A DNA stretch of 48,311 bases from Methylobacterium oxalidis (GTDB taxonomy: Bacteria; Pseudomonadota; Alphaproteobacteria; Rhizobiales; Beijerinckiaceae). The position numbers were made by a program, and so were the translations under genes. Below the pieces are notes generated by a model. The model worked only from the letters and a program-made list of their open reading frames with translations, was not told the DNA's origin and ran no database searches. Positions 1 through 8,141 of the stretch are shown here, in pieces. The stretch is taken from the NCBI RefSeq assembly GCF_007992195.1, contig NZ_BJZU01000001.1, positions 1 through 48,311 of the forward strand. The letters run 5' to 3'. The stretch's first letter is position 1. Every line of letters begins with the position of its first letter.

Positions 1-1
1 C

Positions 2-58
2 CCCTGGCTGGACTGGGCCTTCGCCGAGGCCAAGGCGAAGCTGGCGCAGGCCGCGTAG
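2..58 (+). CDS. serC: C-terminal end of probable phosphoserine aminotransferase (partial)
   Basis: Only the last 18 codons and a TAG stop are visible; the gene enters from the left edge. The reading frame ends PWLDWAFAEAKAKLAQAA. A short hydrophobic PWLDWAF segment followed by an Ala/Lys helix is what I recall at the C-terminus of alphaproteobacterial SerC. Its position just upstream of serA on the same strand supports this, because serC-serA is a common serine-synthesis pair (3-phosphohydroxypyruvate to phosphoserine). The identification rests on 18 residues and on context, so it is tentative. Confidence 0.5.
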   Translation, partial: PWLDWAFAEAKAKLAQAA

Positions 59-61
59 CGC

Positions 62-173
62 CCACCTCTCTCCTTCGGGGGAGGTCGAGTCCGCGGCGCG
101 CGGACCGGGTGAGCGATCAGGGTGCTCCGGATGGGTCGCCCCCCCTCACCCCAACCCGCTCCCGAACGGGAGA
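62..173. repeat. REP-like palindromic intergenic repeat
   Basis: The gap between serC and serA holds three nested inverted repeats. The first hairpin has arms around 64-73 and 77-85 with a TTC loop. A central pair, GGGTGAG at 107-113 and CTCACCC at 145-151, is complementary. The last hairpin is CTCCCG (159-164), AA, CGGGAG (167-172). This resembles dispersed intergenic palindromes of alphaproteobacteria. It may also act as a serC terminator or as a hairpin in the serC-serA mRNA. No second full copy is visible in the window. Confidence 0.55.
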
Positions 174-272
174 GGGTGCGCGTCGCGCTATCCGCGCCAT
201 CCTGAGATCCCGTGCGGCCGGGCTTGATCCCGTCTGGCCGCCGCCCTCCCCATTCCAGAGCAGGAGGCACCC

Positions 273-1865
273 ATGCCCGCTCCCAAGGTGCTCATCTCCG
301 ACGCGCTGTCGGAGGCCGCCATCCAGATCTTCCGCGATCGCGGCATCGACGTCGATTTCCGTCCCGAACTCGGCAAGGACAAGGAGGCGCTCGCCGCCGT
401 CATCGGCCTGTACGACGGCCTCGCCATCCGCTCGGCCACCAAAGTGACGCCGAAGATCCTGGCCGAGGCGACCCGCCTGCGCGTCGTCGGCCGCGCCGGC
501 ATCGGCGTCGACAACGTCGACGTGCCGGCCGCGACCGCCAAGGGCGTTATCGTGATGAACACGCCCTTCGGCAATTCCATCACCACCGCCGAGCACGCCA
601 TCGCCATGATGTTCGCGCTGGCCCGCCAGATCCCGCAGGCCGATGCCTCGACGCAAGGGGGCAAGTGGGAGAAGAACCGCTTCATGGGAGTCGAGCTGAC
701 CGGCAAGACCCTCGGCGTGATCGGCTGTGGCAATATCGGCGCGATCGTCGCCGACCGCGCCATCGGCCTGAAGCTGAAGGTGATCGCCTACGATCCCTTC
801 CTCTCGCCCGAGCGCGCCCGCGAGATCGGCGTCGAGAAGGTCGAGCTCGACGGCCTTCTCGCGCGGGCCGACATCATCACCCTGCACGTGCCGATGACGG
901 AGAAGACCCGCAACATCCTCTCCGCCGAGGCGCTGGCGCGGACGAAGCCCGGCGTTCGCATCGTCAACTGCGCCCGCGGCGGCCTCGTCGACGAGGTGTC
1001 GCTTCGCGCGGCCCTCGATGCCGGTCACGTCGCGGGCGCGGCCTTCGACGTCTTCGTGGAGGAGCCGGCGCGGGAAAACCCGCTCTTCGGCCATCCGAAC
1101 GTGATCTGCACGCCCCATCTCGGCGCATCCACCAACGAGGCGCAGGAGAACGTGGCGCTGCAGGTCGCTGAGCAGATGTCGGATTACCTCCTCAGCGGCG
1201 CGATCACCAACGCCATCAACTTCCCCTCGATCTCGGCCGAGGAGGCGCCGCGGCTGAGGCCGTTCGTCTCGCTCGCCGACAAGCTCGGCTCGTTCCTCGG
1301 CCAGCTCACGGACGCGCCGATCAAGGGCATCCGCATCACCTACGAGGGCGAGGTGGCCGGGATGAACACCCGCGCTCTCACCTCGGCGGCGGTCACCGGC
1401 GTGCTGCGGCCGTTCCTCGCCGAGATCAACATGGTCTCGGCCCCGGCCATCGCCCGGGAGCGAGGCATCGTGATCGACGAGGTGAAGCGGGCGGGCGGCG
1501 ACAGCGACTTCGAGTCGGTGGTGCGCATCACGGTCGAGGCCGAGGACATGCCGCGGGACGCCGCCGGCACCGTCTTCCACGACGGCAAGCCGCGGGTGAT
1601 CGAGATCCGCGGCATCGACATCGACGCCGCCTTCGCGCCGCACATGCTCTACGTGCGCAACCACGACAAGCCGGGCTTCATCGGCCGCTTCGGCAGCCTG
1701 CTCGGCGAGGCCGGCGTCAACATCGCGACGTTCAACCTCGGCCGCGAGACCGAGGGCGGCAATGCCATTGCCTTCGTGGCGGTGGACGGGCCGGTCGGCC
1801 CCGACGTCCTCGACCAGATCTCCGCGATCCCGCAGGTCAAGCGGGTGCGGGCGGTGAGCTTCTGA
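273..1865 (+). CDS. serA: D-3-phosphoglycerate dehydrogenase
   Basis: The enzyme oxidises 3-phosphoglycerate to 3-phosphohydroxypyruvate with NAD+, the committed step of L-serine synthesis. The 530 residues fit the long, ACT-containing form. Residues 1-100 and 285-320 make the split substrate domain. The NAD-binding fold carries GCGNIG at 151-156. The catalytic set includes the Arg of CARGG (R235) and the His of TPHLGAST (H282). An intervening domain covers about 325-450, and a C-terminal ACT domain, normally the serine-sensing regulatory part, starts near 455 (MLYVRNHDKPGFIG). The start is fixed by AGGAGG at 262-267, 5 nt before the ATG. It lies downstream of a probable serC and ends at a strong terminator shared with the converging porin gene. 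Confidence 0.96.
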   Translation: MPAPKVLISDALSEAAIQIFRDRGIDVDFRPELGKDKEALAAVIGLYDGLAIRSATKVTPKILAEATRLRVVGRAGIGVDNVDVPAATAKGVIVMNTPFGNSITTAEHAIAMMFALARQIPQADASTQGGKWEKNRFMGVELTGKTLGVIGCGNIGAIVADRAIGLKLKVIAYDPFLSPERAREIGVEKVELDGLLARADIITLHVPMTEKTRNILSAEALARTKPGVRIVNCARGGLVDEVSLRAALDAGHVAGAAFDVFVEEPARENPLFGHPNVICTPHLGASTNEAQENVALQVAEQMSDYLLSGAITNAINFPSISAEEAPRLRPFVSLADKLGSFLGQLTDAPIKGIRITYEGEVAGMNTRALTSAAVTGVLRPFLAEINMVSAPAIARERGIVIDEVKRAGGDSDFESVVRITVEAEDMPRDAAGTVFHDGKPRVIEIRGIDIDAAFAPHMLYVRNHDKPGFIGRFGSLLGEAGVNIATFNLGRETEGGNAIAFVAVDGPVGPDVLDQISAIPQVKRVRAVSF

Positions 1866-1909
1866 CGATCGCGCCCTCCCTCGACGGGCGGGCGTGCCGG
1901 ACCAACAAG

Positions 1910-1939
1910 GAAGGGCCCCGGAGCGATCCGGGGCCCTTC
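1910..1939. terminator. Bidirectional terminator between serA and the TorF-like gene
   Basis: A perfect 13-bp GC-rich stem (1910-1922 with 1927-1939) closes a GCGA tetraloop. It lies 44 nt after the serA stop and 31 nt after the stop of the convergent gene at 1971, so it can serve both. The T-tail is short. Confidence 0.8.
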
Positions 1940-1970
1940 TCGCTCGCGACGGGTGCGGAAAGCGGGCGGC

Positions 1971-2927
1971 TTACCGGAAGATGTTGAGGAAGCCGCCGGG
2001 CTCGGCGTAGACGCCGGGGTTGGTGGTGGAGGCCTGCCAGCGGATCGAGCCGATCACCGCATCGCCGCACCAGTCGGAGCGGCCGGTGCCGCGCAGGATG
2101 CCCTTCGGGTCGGTGGTCAGGTTGAAGCACTGGGTCGGGTTGAGGTCGGTCGTGTGGAAGCGCAGGTCGACCAGGAGGTTCTTGTAGGCCCAGGAGACAC
2201 CGACATTGCCGTAGTTGTAGCTCGGCAGGTCGAAGGGGATGAAGCCGGTGGCCGAGGTCTTGGCCGCGCCCAGGAAGTAGTGTCCGCCCTCGCCCGAGAT
2301 CGAGAAGCCGCCCGCGTAGGCTTCGGGCAGGAACGAGAACCACGCGGCGGGCAGGGTGTAGGCGATGGTGCCGGACGCGTAGGTGCCGTTGGTGTGCTGG
2401 CCGAGGTAGTTCGGCGCGAAGAAGACGTTGGCGCCGATGGCGAGCTCGGGCGTCGCCTGATAGAGCGCCTTGCCCGCGTACTCGATGAAGTCCGTGTTGC
2501 GGGTCGTGAACTGCGTGCCGTTGATGATCAGCGGCGTCTCGCCCGGGTAGTAGTAGTAGATCACGCCGAGGTCGAAGGAGAGCTTGTCGAAGACGGGCCG
2601 GATGCCCGCGACGAGATCGAACTCGAAGTCGGGCCGGGTCGGCAGGCGGGTCTGCCAGGTGTAGAAGCCGGCATAGGCGAGGTTGTTGAAGAACTGCGCC
2701 TCGAAGAAGCTCTGGTAGCTGTACTGGCGGTCGGACTGCGACACGCCGCGGAAGTTATAGTCCGAGGCGAGCTGCGAGTAGAACGCGAAGCCGATGATCG
2801 GATCCGGCGCCTTGGCCTCCGGCGGCATCACCTTCGGCGCGGCCATGTCGGCGGCTTCGGCCTGCCCGAAGCAGAGGAGGGAAGCCAGCGCGGCGGCAGC
2901 ACCCTTCAGGAAAAGTTTCGACGTCAT
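1971..2927 (-). CDS. TorF-family putative outer-membrane porin
   Basis: The 318-aa product begins MTSKLFLKGAAAAL, has a signal peptide of about 25 residues (cleavage after GQAEA) and then ADMAAPKVMPPEAKAP. The segment FYSQLASDYNFRGVSQSDRQ and alternating aromatic strands (FEAQFFNNLAYAGFYTW, FDLGVIYYYYPGE) match the TIGR02001/Gcw_chp family of predicted outer-membrane channel proteins. I chose the ATG at 2927 over a TTG at 3038 because the signal peptide starts there. The upstream extension is polar and overlaps a likely regulatory motif at 3001-3013. The substrate is unknown. The C-terminus is NIFR, without the usual terminal Phe of beta-barrels. Confidence 0.8.
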   Translation of the reverse strand: MTSKLFLKGAAAALASLLCFGQAEAADMAAPKVMPPEAKAPDPIIGFAFYSQLASDYNFRGVSQSDRQYSYQSFFEAQFFNNLAYAGFYTWQTRLPTRPDFEFDLVAGIRPVFDKLSFDLGVIYYYYPGETPLIINGTQFTTRNTDFIEYAGKALYQATPELAIGANVFFAPNYLGQHTNGTYASGTIAYTLPAAWFSFLPEAYAGGFSISGEGGHYFLGAAKTSATGFIPFDLPSYNYGNVGVSWAYKNLLVDLRFHTTDLNPTQCFNLTTDPKGILRGTGRSDWCGDAVIGSIRWQASTTNPGVYAEPGGFLNIFR

Positions 2928-3000
2928 CTCAGAGCCCAGCCCCTTTTTCTTGATGGGAGGAAGGTGCCGAAATCGCCCGTGCGCCGCAAAACGAGAATTC

Positions 3001-3013
3001 GAGCAATTGCCTA
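3001..3013 (-). promoter_or_regulatory. Motif GAGCAATTGCCTA, copy 1
   Basis: This 13-mer lies 74-86 nt upstream of the TorF-like start. Its exact reverse complement occurs at 4617-4629, 71-83 nt upstream of the other outer-membrane gene. The core GCAATTGC is palindromic. Identity, matched distance and A+T content in a GC-rich genome suggest a shared regulator site or promoter element; the regulator is unknown. Confidence 0.5.
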
Positions 3014-3018
3014 TTTCG

Positions 3019-3037
3019 TGAGCATTTTCCCTGCTCA
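3019..3037. promoter_or_regulatory. Inverted repeat TGAGCA-N7-TGCTCA
   Basis: A perfect 6-bp inverted repeat with a 7-nt spacer lies next to the 13-bp motif. It reuses its GAGCA half. It could be an operator for the TorF-like gene. This is inference from symmetry alone. Confidence 0.35.
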
Positions 3038-3161
3038 AGCAGATTTGAACGCATTATGTGGCACGGGTGCCACATTGTTGCCGCGCATCCGGCGAGTGGA
3101 AGCGCTCAAACTGTCCGAAGCTAAAGTTTGCGACGTGCAGAATGTCCTTTCGCAGACGCGA

Positions 3162-3195
3162 CGGGCCCGCGTTCCCAGGAGGGAACGCAGGCCCG
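3162..3195 (-). terminator. Terminator of the OmpL-like gene
   Basis: A 15-bp stem with one C-A mismatch (3162-3176 with 3181-3195) closes the loop AGGA. It begins 55 nt past the stop at 3251 on the minus strand. No T-run follows, so termination may be imperfect. Confidence 0.6.
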
Positions 3196-3250
3196 AACCG
3201 AATCGGAAGTTGTATTTCGGGTAGCCGGAGTCGGACTGACCGCGACCGGA

Positions 3251-4546
3251 TCAGAAGGTGAAGCCGGTCTCGATCATGTAGCGGTCCTGGCCGCTGCGGT
3301 TGCCCAGGCGGCCGAAACCGAGGCCCGGGGTGGCGCCGCCCGCGAACAGGTCCCCGCGCTGGAAGTCGACGAGTTCGACGTGCGAGTACTCGCCGCGGAT
3401 GAAGAACCGATCGAAGGTGAAGGTCGGCGTGATGGTGAAGGAGTAGGCGGAGCTTCCGGCGCCGTACAGGACCGATGTCTGGCCGCCCGGGTTGAAGCGG
3501 TTCCCGCTCTGGGTGATGTACTCGAAGCGGCCGGCGAGCGCGAAGTTGTCGGTGATCGCGTAGCTGGCGAGGATCGCGCCGCCGAAGGTCTCGGCTCCGG
3601 CGAGTCCGAGCGCGGCGTTGCTGTCGACGTTGGTGTACTGGATGTACGGAGTCACGATCCAGGGGCCGGCCGAGTAGGTGTAGTTCGCGCTGACGATGCT
3701 GCTGTTCTGCAGCGCGAGCGGCGTCGCGTACTGGAAGCGCAGGCTGCGCAGGCCCGAGTTGAAGTTCGTGAAGTGCGTCCCACCGTTGATGCCGACCGTG
3801 TTGGCGTCGTCGAGCTTGTAGGTGACGGCTCCGGTGATCCAGTTGATCTCGCCCGAGAAGAAGCCGTCCGTGGCGGCGAGCGAGGCCGCCCACGGCCCGC
3901 TCGCATAGTTCACCTGCACGCCCTGGTTGATGATGTTCTCCTGGTTGAAAAGCAGGCCGCGCGAGATGTTCAGGTTCTGGAAGGTGAAGGCCAGCTCCGA
4001 GCCGATATTCGTCGGCATGCGGCCGCCCTGGACCGACCACTCGTCGTTGATGGCGACCTTGCCGAAGACGACGGGCAGCGGGCCGAACAGGAGGTCGGTC
4101 TGGCTCAGCGCGCTGAAGGTCGGGAAGCCGAGGGCCGGGATCGAGTAGAGGCCGGTCTGGATGTAGAATTGGAACGGCCCGTCCGCCTTCTGGATGAACG
4201 CCTGCACGTTGCTGAAATCGACCCGGCCGTAGCGGTCGTCCCGCTCCAGGGGCGGCGTATAGAAGGCGCCGAACGGGTTCGAGTAGGTGTAGGCGTAGCC
4301 GGTGACGGCGCCACCGACGTAGATGTCGCCGAGGCCGGTGGTGAAGCAGGCCGGGTTCGGGTTCTGCTTGATGACGCCGCCATAGGCCGGGAAGGTGATC
4401 GCCGCCTTGCAGGACTCGACGACCGGGGTGGGCGGGGGCGCGGCGGGCATGTCCGCGGCCTGCGCCGGGCTCAGGCAGACTGGGCCGAGGCAGAGCAGCA
4501 GGGCGGTCGTGGCCGTGCCGCCCCTGAGCGATAATCTCAGTGTCAT
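3251..4546 (-). CDS. Outer-membrane beta-barrel protein, OmpL-like (porin-2 type)
   Basis: A 431-aa exported protein. Residues 1-30 form a signal peptide ending SPAQA, followed by ADMPAAPPPTPVVES, the same N-terminal style as the neighbouring TorF-like protein. The body is made of alternating beta strands, for example VFGKVAINDEWSVQGGRM, LNISRGLLFNQENIINQGV and FALAGRFEYITQSGNRF. It ends YMIETGFTF, with the C-terminal Phe typical of barrels inserted by the Bam machinery. Overall pattern and length fit the beta-barrel porin-2 (OmpL-like) family. The start at 4546 is chosen because the signal peptide begins there; an earlier frame start at 4612 adds a non-signal stretch. The substrate is unknown. 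It shares an upstream motif with the gene at 1971-2927, so the two may be co-regulated. Confidence 0.75.
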   Translation of the reverse strand: MTLRLSLRGGTATTALLLCLGPVCLSPAQAADMPAAPPPTPVVESCKAAITFPAYGGVIKQNPNPACFTTGLGDIYVGGAVTGYAYTYSNPFGAFYTPPLERDDRYGRVDFSNVQAFIQKADGPFQFYIQTGLYSIPALGFPTFSALSQTDLLFGPLPVVFGKVAINDEWSVQGGRMPTNIGSELAFTFQNLNISRGLLFNQENIINQGVQVNYASGPWAASLAATDGFFSGEINWITGAVTYKLDDANTVGINGGTHFTNFNSGLRSLRFQYATPLALQNSSIVSANYTYSAGPWIVTPYIQYTNVDSNAALGLAGAETFGGAILASYAITDNFALAGRFEYITQSGNRFNPGGQTSVLYGAGSSAYSFTITPTFTFDRFFIRGEYSHVELVDFQRGDLFAGGATPGLGFGRLGNRSGQDRYMIETGFTF

Positions 4547-4616
4547 GATTTCGAGTCCCGTTGTCGTCTCAACGGTAAAGCTGCCGAAATGGTCGCAGCA
4601 GATCAAAATCAAAGTC

Positions 4617-4629
4617 TAGGCAATTGCTC
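4617..4629 (-). promoter_or_regulatory. Motif GAGCAATTGCCTA, copy 2 (reverse complement)
   Basis: This is an exact reverse complement of 3001-3013, at almost the same distance from the start codon (71-83 nt). Relative to their genes the copies point in opposite directions, which suits a palindromic core (GCAATTGC) bound by a dimer. Confidence 0.5.
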
Positions 4630-4644
4630 AGATTAAAGGCAGTA

Positions 4645-4678
4645 CAACATCTTCTACAGAATTGGCGCGGAGATGTTG
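4645..4678. promoter_or_regulatory. Inverted repeat CAACATCT-N18-AGATGTTG
   Basis: A perfect 8-bp inverted repeat with an 18-nt spacer sits 99-132 nt upstream of the OmpL-like start. Its arms are 26 bp apart centre to centre, about 2.5 helical turns. It could be an operator or the stem of a leader hairpin. No known consensus was recognised. Confidence 0.4.
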
Positions 4679-4855
4679 CGAAACTGCCACTTTTTGTCTG
4701 CCGAAGTGCCGGCTGGACGCGACGATCCGATGTGGGGACTCGGTCTGTCAGGTCATCTCGCAGGCGCACATCTTTCTGGCTGGCCAGAGACGGATGGCGG
4801 GCGCTCCGACGGCCGCATATCCCCGCTGCGGAATTGGAGAGCGGCGCCATGAGAA

Positions 4856-4883
4856 AGGCCCCGGCTCGCGAGAGCCGGGGCCT
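4856..4883 (-). terminator. Terminator of glnK-amtB
   Basis: A perfect 12-bp stem (4856-4867 with 4872-4883) with a GCGA loop. On the minus strand it begins 34 nt after the amtB stop and is followed by a short TTT tract. Confidence 0.8.
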
Positions 4884-4916
4884 CCTGTCGGGCGGAGTTC
4901 CGCCGACGCGCCGCAA

Positions 4917-6419
4917 TCAGTAGTTGTAGGCGCGCTCGCCGTGGTCGGCGATGTCGAGGCCCTCGCGCTCCTCCTCCTGCGTCACCCGCAGGCCGATCGT
5001 GACGTCCACGAGCTTGTAGAGGATCGCCGAGCCGATGCCCGACCACAGGAGGGTGAGGCCGACGGCCTTGGCCTGGGTGAGGAGCTGGGCCGTCATGTCG
5101 TAGGCACCGGCGACGAGCTCGCCGGGCTTCGTGGTGTAGTCCGGGATGCCGGCGCCGCCGAGATCCGGGCTGACCAGGATGCCGGTGGCGAGCGCGCCCA
5201 GGATGCCGCCGATGCAGTGCACGCCGAACACGTCGAGCGAGTCGTCGTAGCCGATGGCGTTCTTCACGGTCGAGCACATCACGAAGCAGAGCGCGCCGGC
5301 GACGAGGCCGAGGACGATCGAGCCCATCGGGCCGGCGAAGCCCGCGGCCGGCGTGACGGCGACGAGGCCCGCGATGGCGCCCGACAGCATGCCGAGCAGC
5401 GAGGGCTTGCCCTTCACGGCCCACTCGACGAACAGCCAGGAGACGGCCGCTGCGGCGGTGGCGACGAAGGTGTTGATCATCGCGAGCGCGGTGGTGCCGT
5501 TGGCCTCGAGGTTCGAGCCGGCGTTGAAGCCGAACCAGCCGACCCAGAGCAGCGAGGCGCCGATCGTCGTCATGGTCAGCGAGTGCGGAGCGAGCAGGTC
5601 GCGGCCGTAGCCGATGCGCTTGCCGAGCATCAGGCAGCCGACGAAGCCGGCGATGCCCGCGTTGATGTGCACGACGGTGCCGCCGGCGAAGTCGAGCGCG
5701 CCCATCTTGAAGAGCAGGCCGGCATCGGCGTTGACTGCGTCGAGCGCGTCCTGCGCCGCCTTCTTGGTGGCGTCGTCGGTCGCGGCGGCGAGGGCCTTGG
5801 CGGCATTGCCGACCGCGTCCGGGCCGCCCCAGTACCAGACCATGTGCGCCATCGGGAAGTAGATGAGCGTGACCCACAGGATGCAGAACACGATCAGCGC
5901 CGAGAACTTCATCCGCTCGGCGAAGGCGCCGACGATGAGGCCGGGGGTGATCATCGCGAACGTCATCTGGAAGCAGATGTAGACGTATTCGGGGATCACG
6001 ACGCCGTTCGAGAAGGTTGCGGCGGTGGTGGTCGGGTCGACGCCCTTCAGGAAGGCCTTCGAGAAGCCGCCGACGAAGTCGTTGAGGCCGCCGCCGTTGG
6101 TGAAGGCGAGGCTGTAGCCGAAGAAGACCCAGATCAGGCACACGATGCAGGCGATGGCGAAGACCTGCGTCAGGACCGAGAGCATGTTCTTTGTGCGCAC
6201 GAGGCCGCCGTAGAACAGGGCTAGGCCCGGGACGGTCATCAGGAGCACGAGGGCGCTGGAGATGAGCATCCAGGCGGTGTCGCCCTTGGCGGGCACCGGC
6301 GCGGCGGCCGGGACGGCGGCGGCCTCCGGCGCAGGCGTCTGCGCCAGGGACGGCTCGACGAGGAGGGCTGCGAGCGCCGCCCCTCCCAAGCCGAGCGCGA
6401 GGATGTTGCGAAGTTTCAT
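4917..6419 (-). CDS. amtB: Ammonium transporter
   Basis: A 500-aa inner-membrane Amt/Rh protein that conducts ammonium. Residues 1-27 look like a signal peptide (ending PSLAQ). A Pro/Ala-rich linker follows, and the membrane core begins at DTAWMLISSALVLLMTVPG. Family landmarks are present: LALFYGGLVR, the pore histidine segments VVHINAGIAGFVG and FGVHCIGGILG, GWFGFNAGS, and a C-terminal tail RVTQEEEREGLDIADHGE of the kind that contacts the PII protein. The ATG at 6419 starts the signal peptide. It is 89 nt downstream of glnK on the same strand, the classic glnK-amtB pair in which deuridylylated GlnK blocks AmtB when nitrogen is ample. Confidence 0.96.
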   Translation of the reverse strand: MKLRNILALGLGGAALAALLVEPSLAQTPAPEAAAVPAAAPVPAKGDTAWMLISSALVLLMTVPGLALFYGGLVRTKNMLSVLTQVFAIACIVCLIWVFFGYSLAFTNGGGLNDFVGGFSKAFLKGVDPTTTAATFSNGVVIPEYVYICFQMTFAMITPGLIVGAFAERMKFSALIVFCILWVTLIYFPMAHMVWYWGGPDAVGNAAKALAAATDDATKKAAQDALDAVNADAGLLFKMGALDFAGGTVVHINAGIAGFVGCLMLGKRIGYGRDLLAPHSLTMTTIGASLLWVGWFGFNAGSNLEANGTTALAMINTFVATAAAAVSWLFVEWAVKGKPSLLGMLSGAIAGLVAVTPAAGFAGPMGSIVLGLVAGALCFVMCSTVKNAIGYDDSLDVFGVHCIGGILGALATGILVSPDLGGAGIPDYTTKPGELVAGAYDMTAQLLTQAKAVGLTLLWSGIGSAILYKLVDVTIGLRVTQEEEREGLDIADHGERAYNY

Positions 6420-6508
6420 GGACTCGAGACTCCCGATCGCGGTGCGATGCTGTTGTGAAACGGTGTGGTTCGGCGGAGCCGGACGATGGGCCGGCTCAGA
6501 GGGCGGCC

Positions 6509-7155
<647 letters not shown>

Positions 7156-8025
7156 TCAGGTCTGTGACCGTCGCGGCCGGATCATCCCCTCCTGCGCCAC
7201 CGAGGCCACGAGCTCGCCCGAGCGGCTGAAGATCTGGCCCCTGGCGAAGCCCCGCGCGCCCTCGGCGGAGGGGCTGTCCTGCGCGTACAGGAGCCACTCG
7301 TCGGCCCGGAACGGGCGGTGCAGCCAGAGCGCGTGGTCGAGGCTGGCCGATTGCATGTCCGTGTCGAACACCGTGCGCCCGTGCGCGATCAGGGTCGCGT
7401 CGAGGAGCGTCATGTCGGTGGCGTAGGCGAGCACGGCCTGGTGGATCGCCGGGTCGTCCGGCAGGGGCGAGGCCGCCCGGAGCCAGACCTGGCAGCGCGG
7501 CTCGCGCGGCTCGCGCACGAGGTAGCGCTTGATCGAGACCGGCTTCAGCTCGATCGGCCGCTCGCGGGCGAAGTAGGCGGCGACCGGGAACGGGATGCCC
7601 TCGCCGCCCGCGGCGAGCAGGGCCCGCGTGTCCGGCAGCGTGTCCGGATCGGGCGCCTCCGGCATCCGGGCCTGATGCGCGTAGCCCTCCTCCGCGTCGT
7701 GGTAGGAGACCGACATCGCGAAGATCGCGCGCCCGTGCTGAATCGCCTTCACCCGCCGCGTGGTGAAGCTGCGCCCGTCGCGGATGCGCTCGACCTCGTA
7801 GATGATCGGCACCTTGGGGTCGCCGCCGAGGAGGAAGTAGGCGTGCAGCGAGTGCGGCGGGCGCGTGCTCGGCACGGTCCGGGTCGCCGCGACCAGCGCC
7901 TGGGCCACGACCTGCCCGCCGAACACCCTGGGCCAGCCGATCTGCGGGCTGATGCCGCGGAACAGGTCGACCTCCAGGCGTTCGAGATCGAGGATGTCGA
8001 GCAGTTCTGCGACGATTCCGGTCAT
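7156..8025 (-). CDS. tesB: Acyl-CoA thioesterase II
   Basis: A 289-aa double-hotdog TesB that hydrolyses acyl-CoA to free fatty acid and CoA. The N-terminal repeat has FRGISPQIGWPRVFGGQVVAQAL and SLHAYFLLGGDPKVPI. The three catalytic positions known from E. coli TesB are visible as Asp in AYATDMTLLD, Ser in MQSASLDHALW (Ser/Thr position) and Gln in SVAQEGMIR near the end. The ATG at 8025 (MTGIVAELLDILDLE) gives the standard length; upstream sequence is not TesB-like. It is divergent from the UbiH-type gene across 116 nt. In related genomes tesB, a ubiH-type gene and glnK-amtB sit together, as here. Confidence 0.93.
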   Translation of the reverse strand: MTGIVAELLDILDLERLEVDLFRGISPQIGWPRVFGGQVVAQALVAATRTVPSTRPPHSLHAYFLLGGDPKVPIIYEVERIRDGRSFTTRRVKAIQHGRAIFAMSVSYHDAEEGYAHQARMPEAPDPDTLPDTRALLAAGGEGIPFPVAAYFARERPIELKPVSIKRYLVREPREPRCQVWLRAASPLPDDPAIHQAVLAYATDMTLLDATLIAHGRTVFDTDMQSASLDHALWLHRPFRADEWLLYAQDSPSAEGARGFARGQIFSRSGELVASVAQEGMIRPRRSQT

Positions 8026-8141
8026 GGCATCACGTTCGGCTGAAGGGGGCCTTGTGGCCTCGGGCGGCAGGTCATAGCAGGCTTGGGCCCGCCTGGGGCA
8101 AGGCCGGGCGCGAAGGCCGGTCAGCGGGAGGCGACGGAGCG

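Larger units (their letters stand above)
2928..3250. other. Intergenic region between two outer-membrane genes
   Basis: No credible gene is seen here. The stretch is less GC-rich than its surroundings. From the 2927 start outward it holds a shared 13-bp motif (3001-3013), an inverted repeat TGAGCA-N7-TGCTCA (3019-3037) and a terminator-like stem (3162-3195) for the upstream gene. Confidence 0.7.
4547..4916. other. Intergenic region upstream of the OmpL-like gene
   Basis: This 370-nt stretch has no convincing gene. It contains the second copy of the 13-bp motif (4617-4629), an 8-bp inverted repeat (4645-4678) and the amtB terminator (4856-4883). The part from about 4590 to 4700 is markedly richer in A and T than flanking DNA, as expected of a promoter region. 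Confidence 0.7.

Noticed and set aside
4624..4923. 99-codon plus-strand frame in the OmpL-amtB gap
   Set aside because: It runs through the amtB terminator stem and a promoter-like A+T-rich zone, with no ribosome site or domain.
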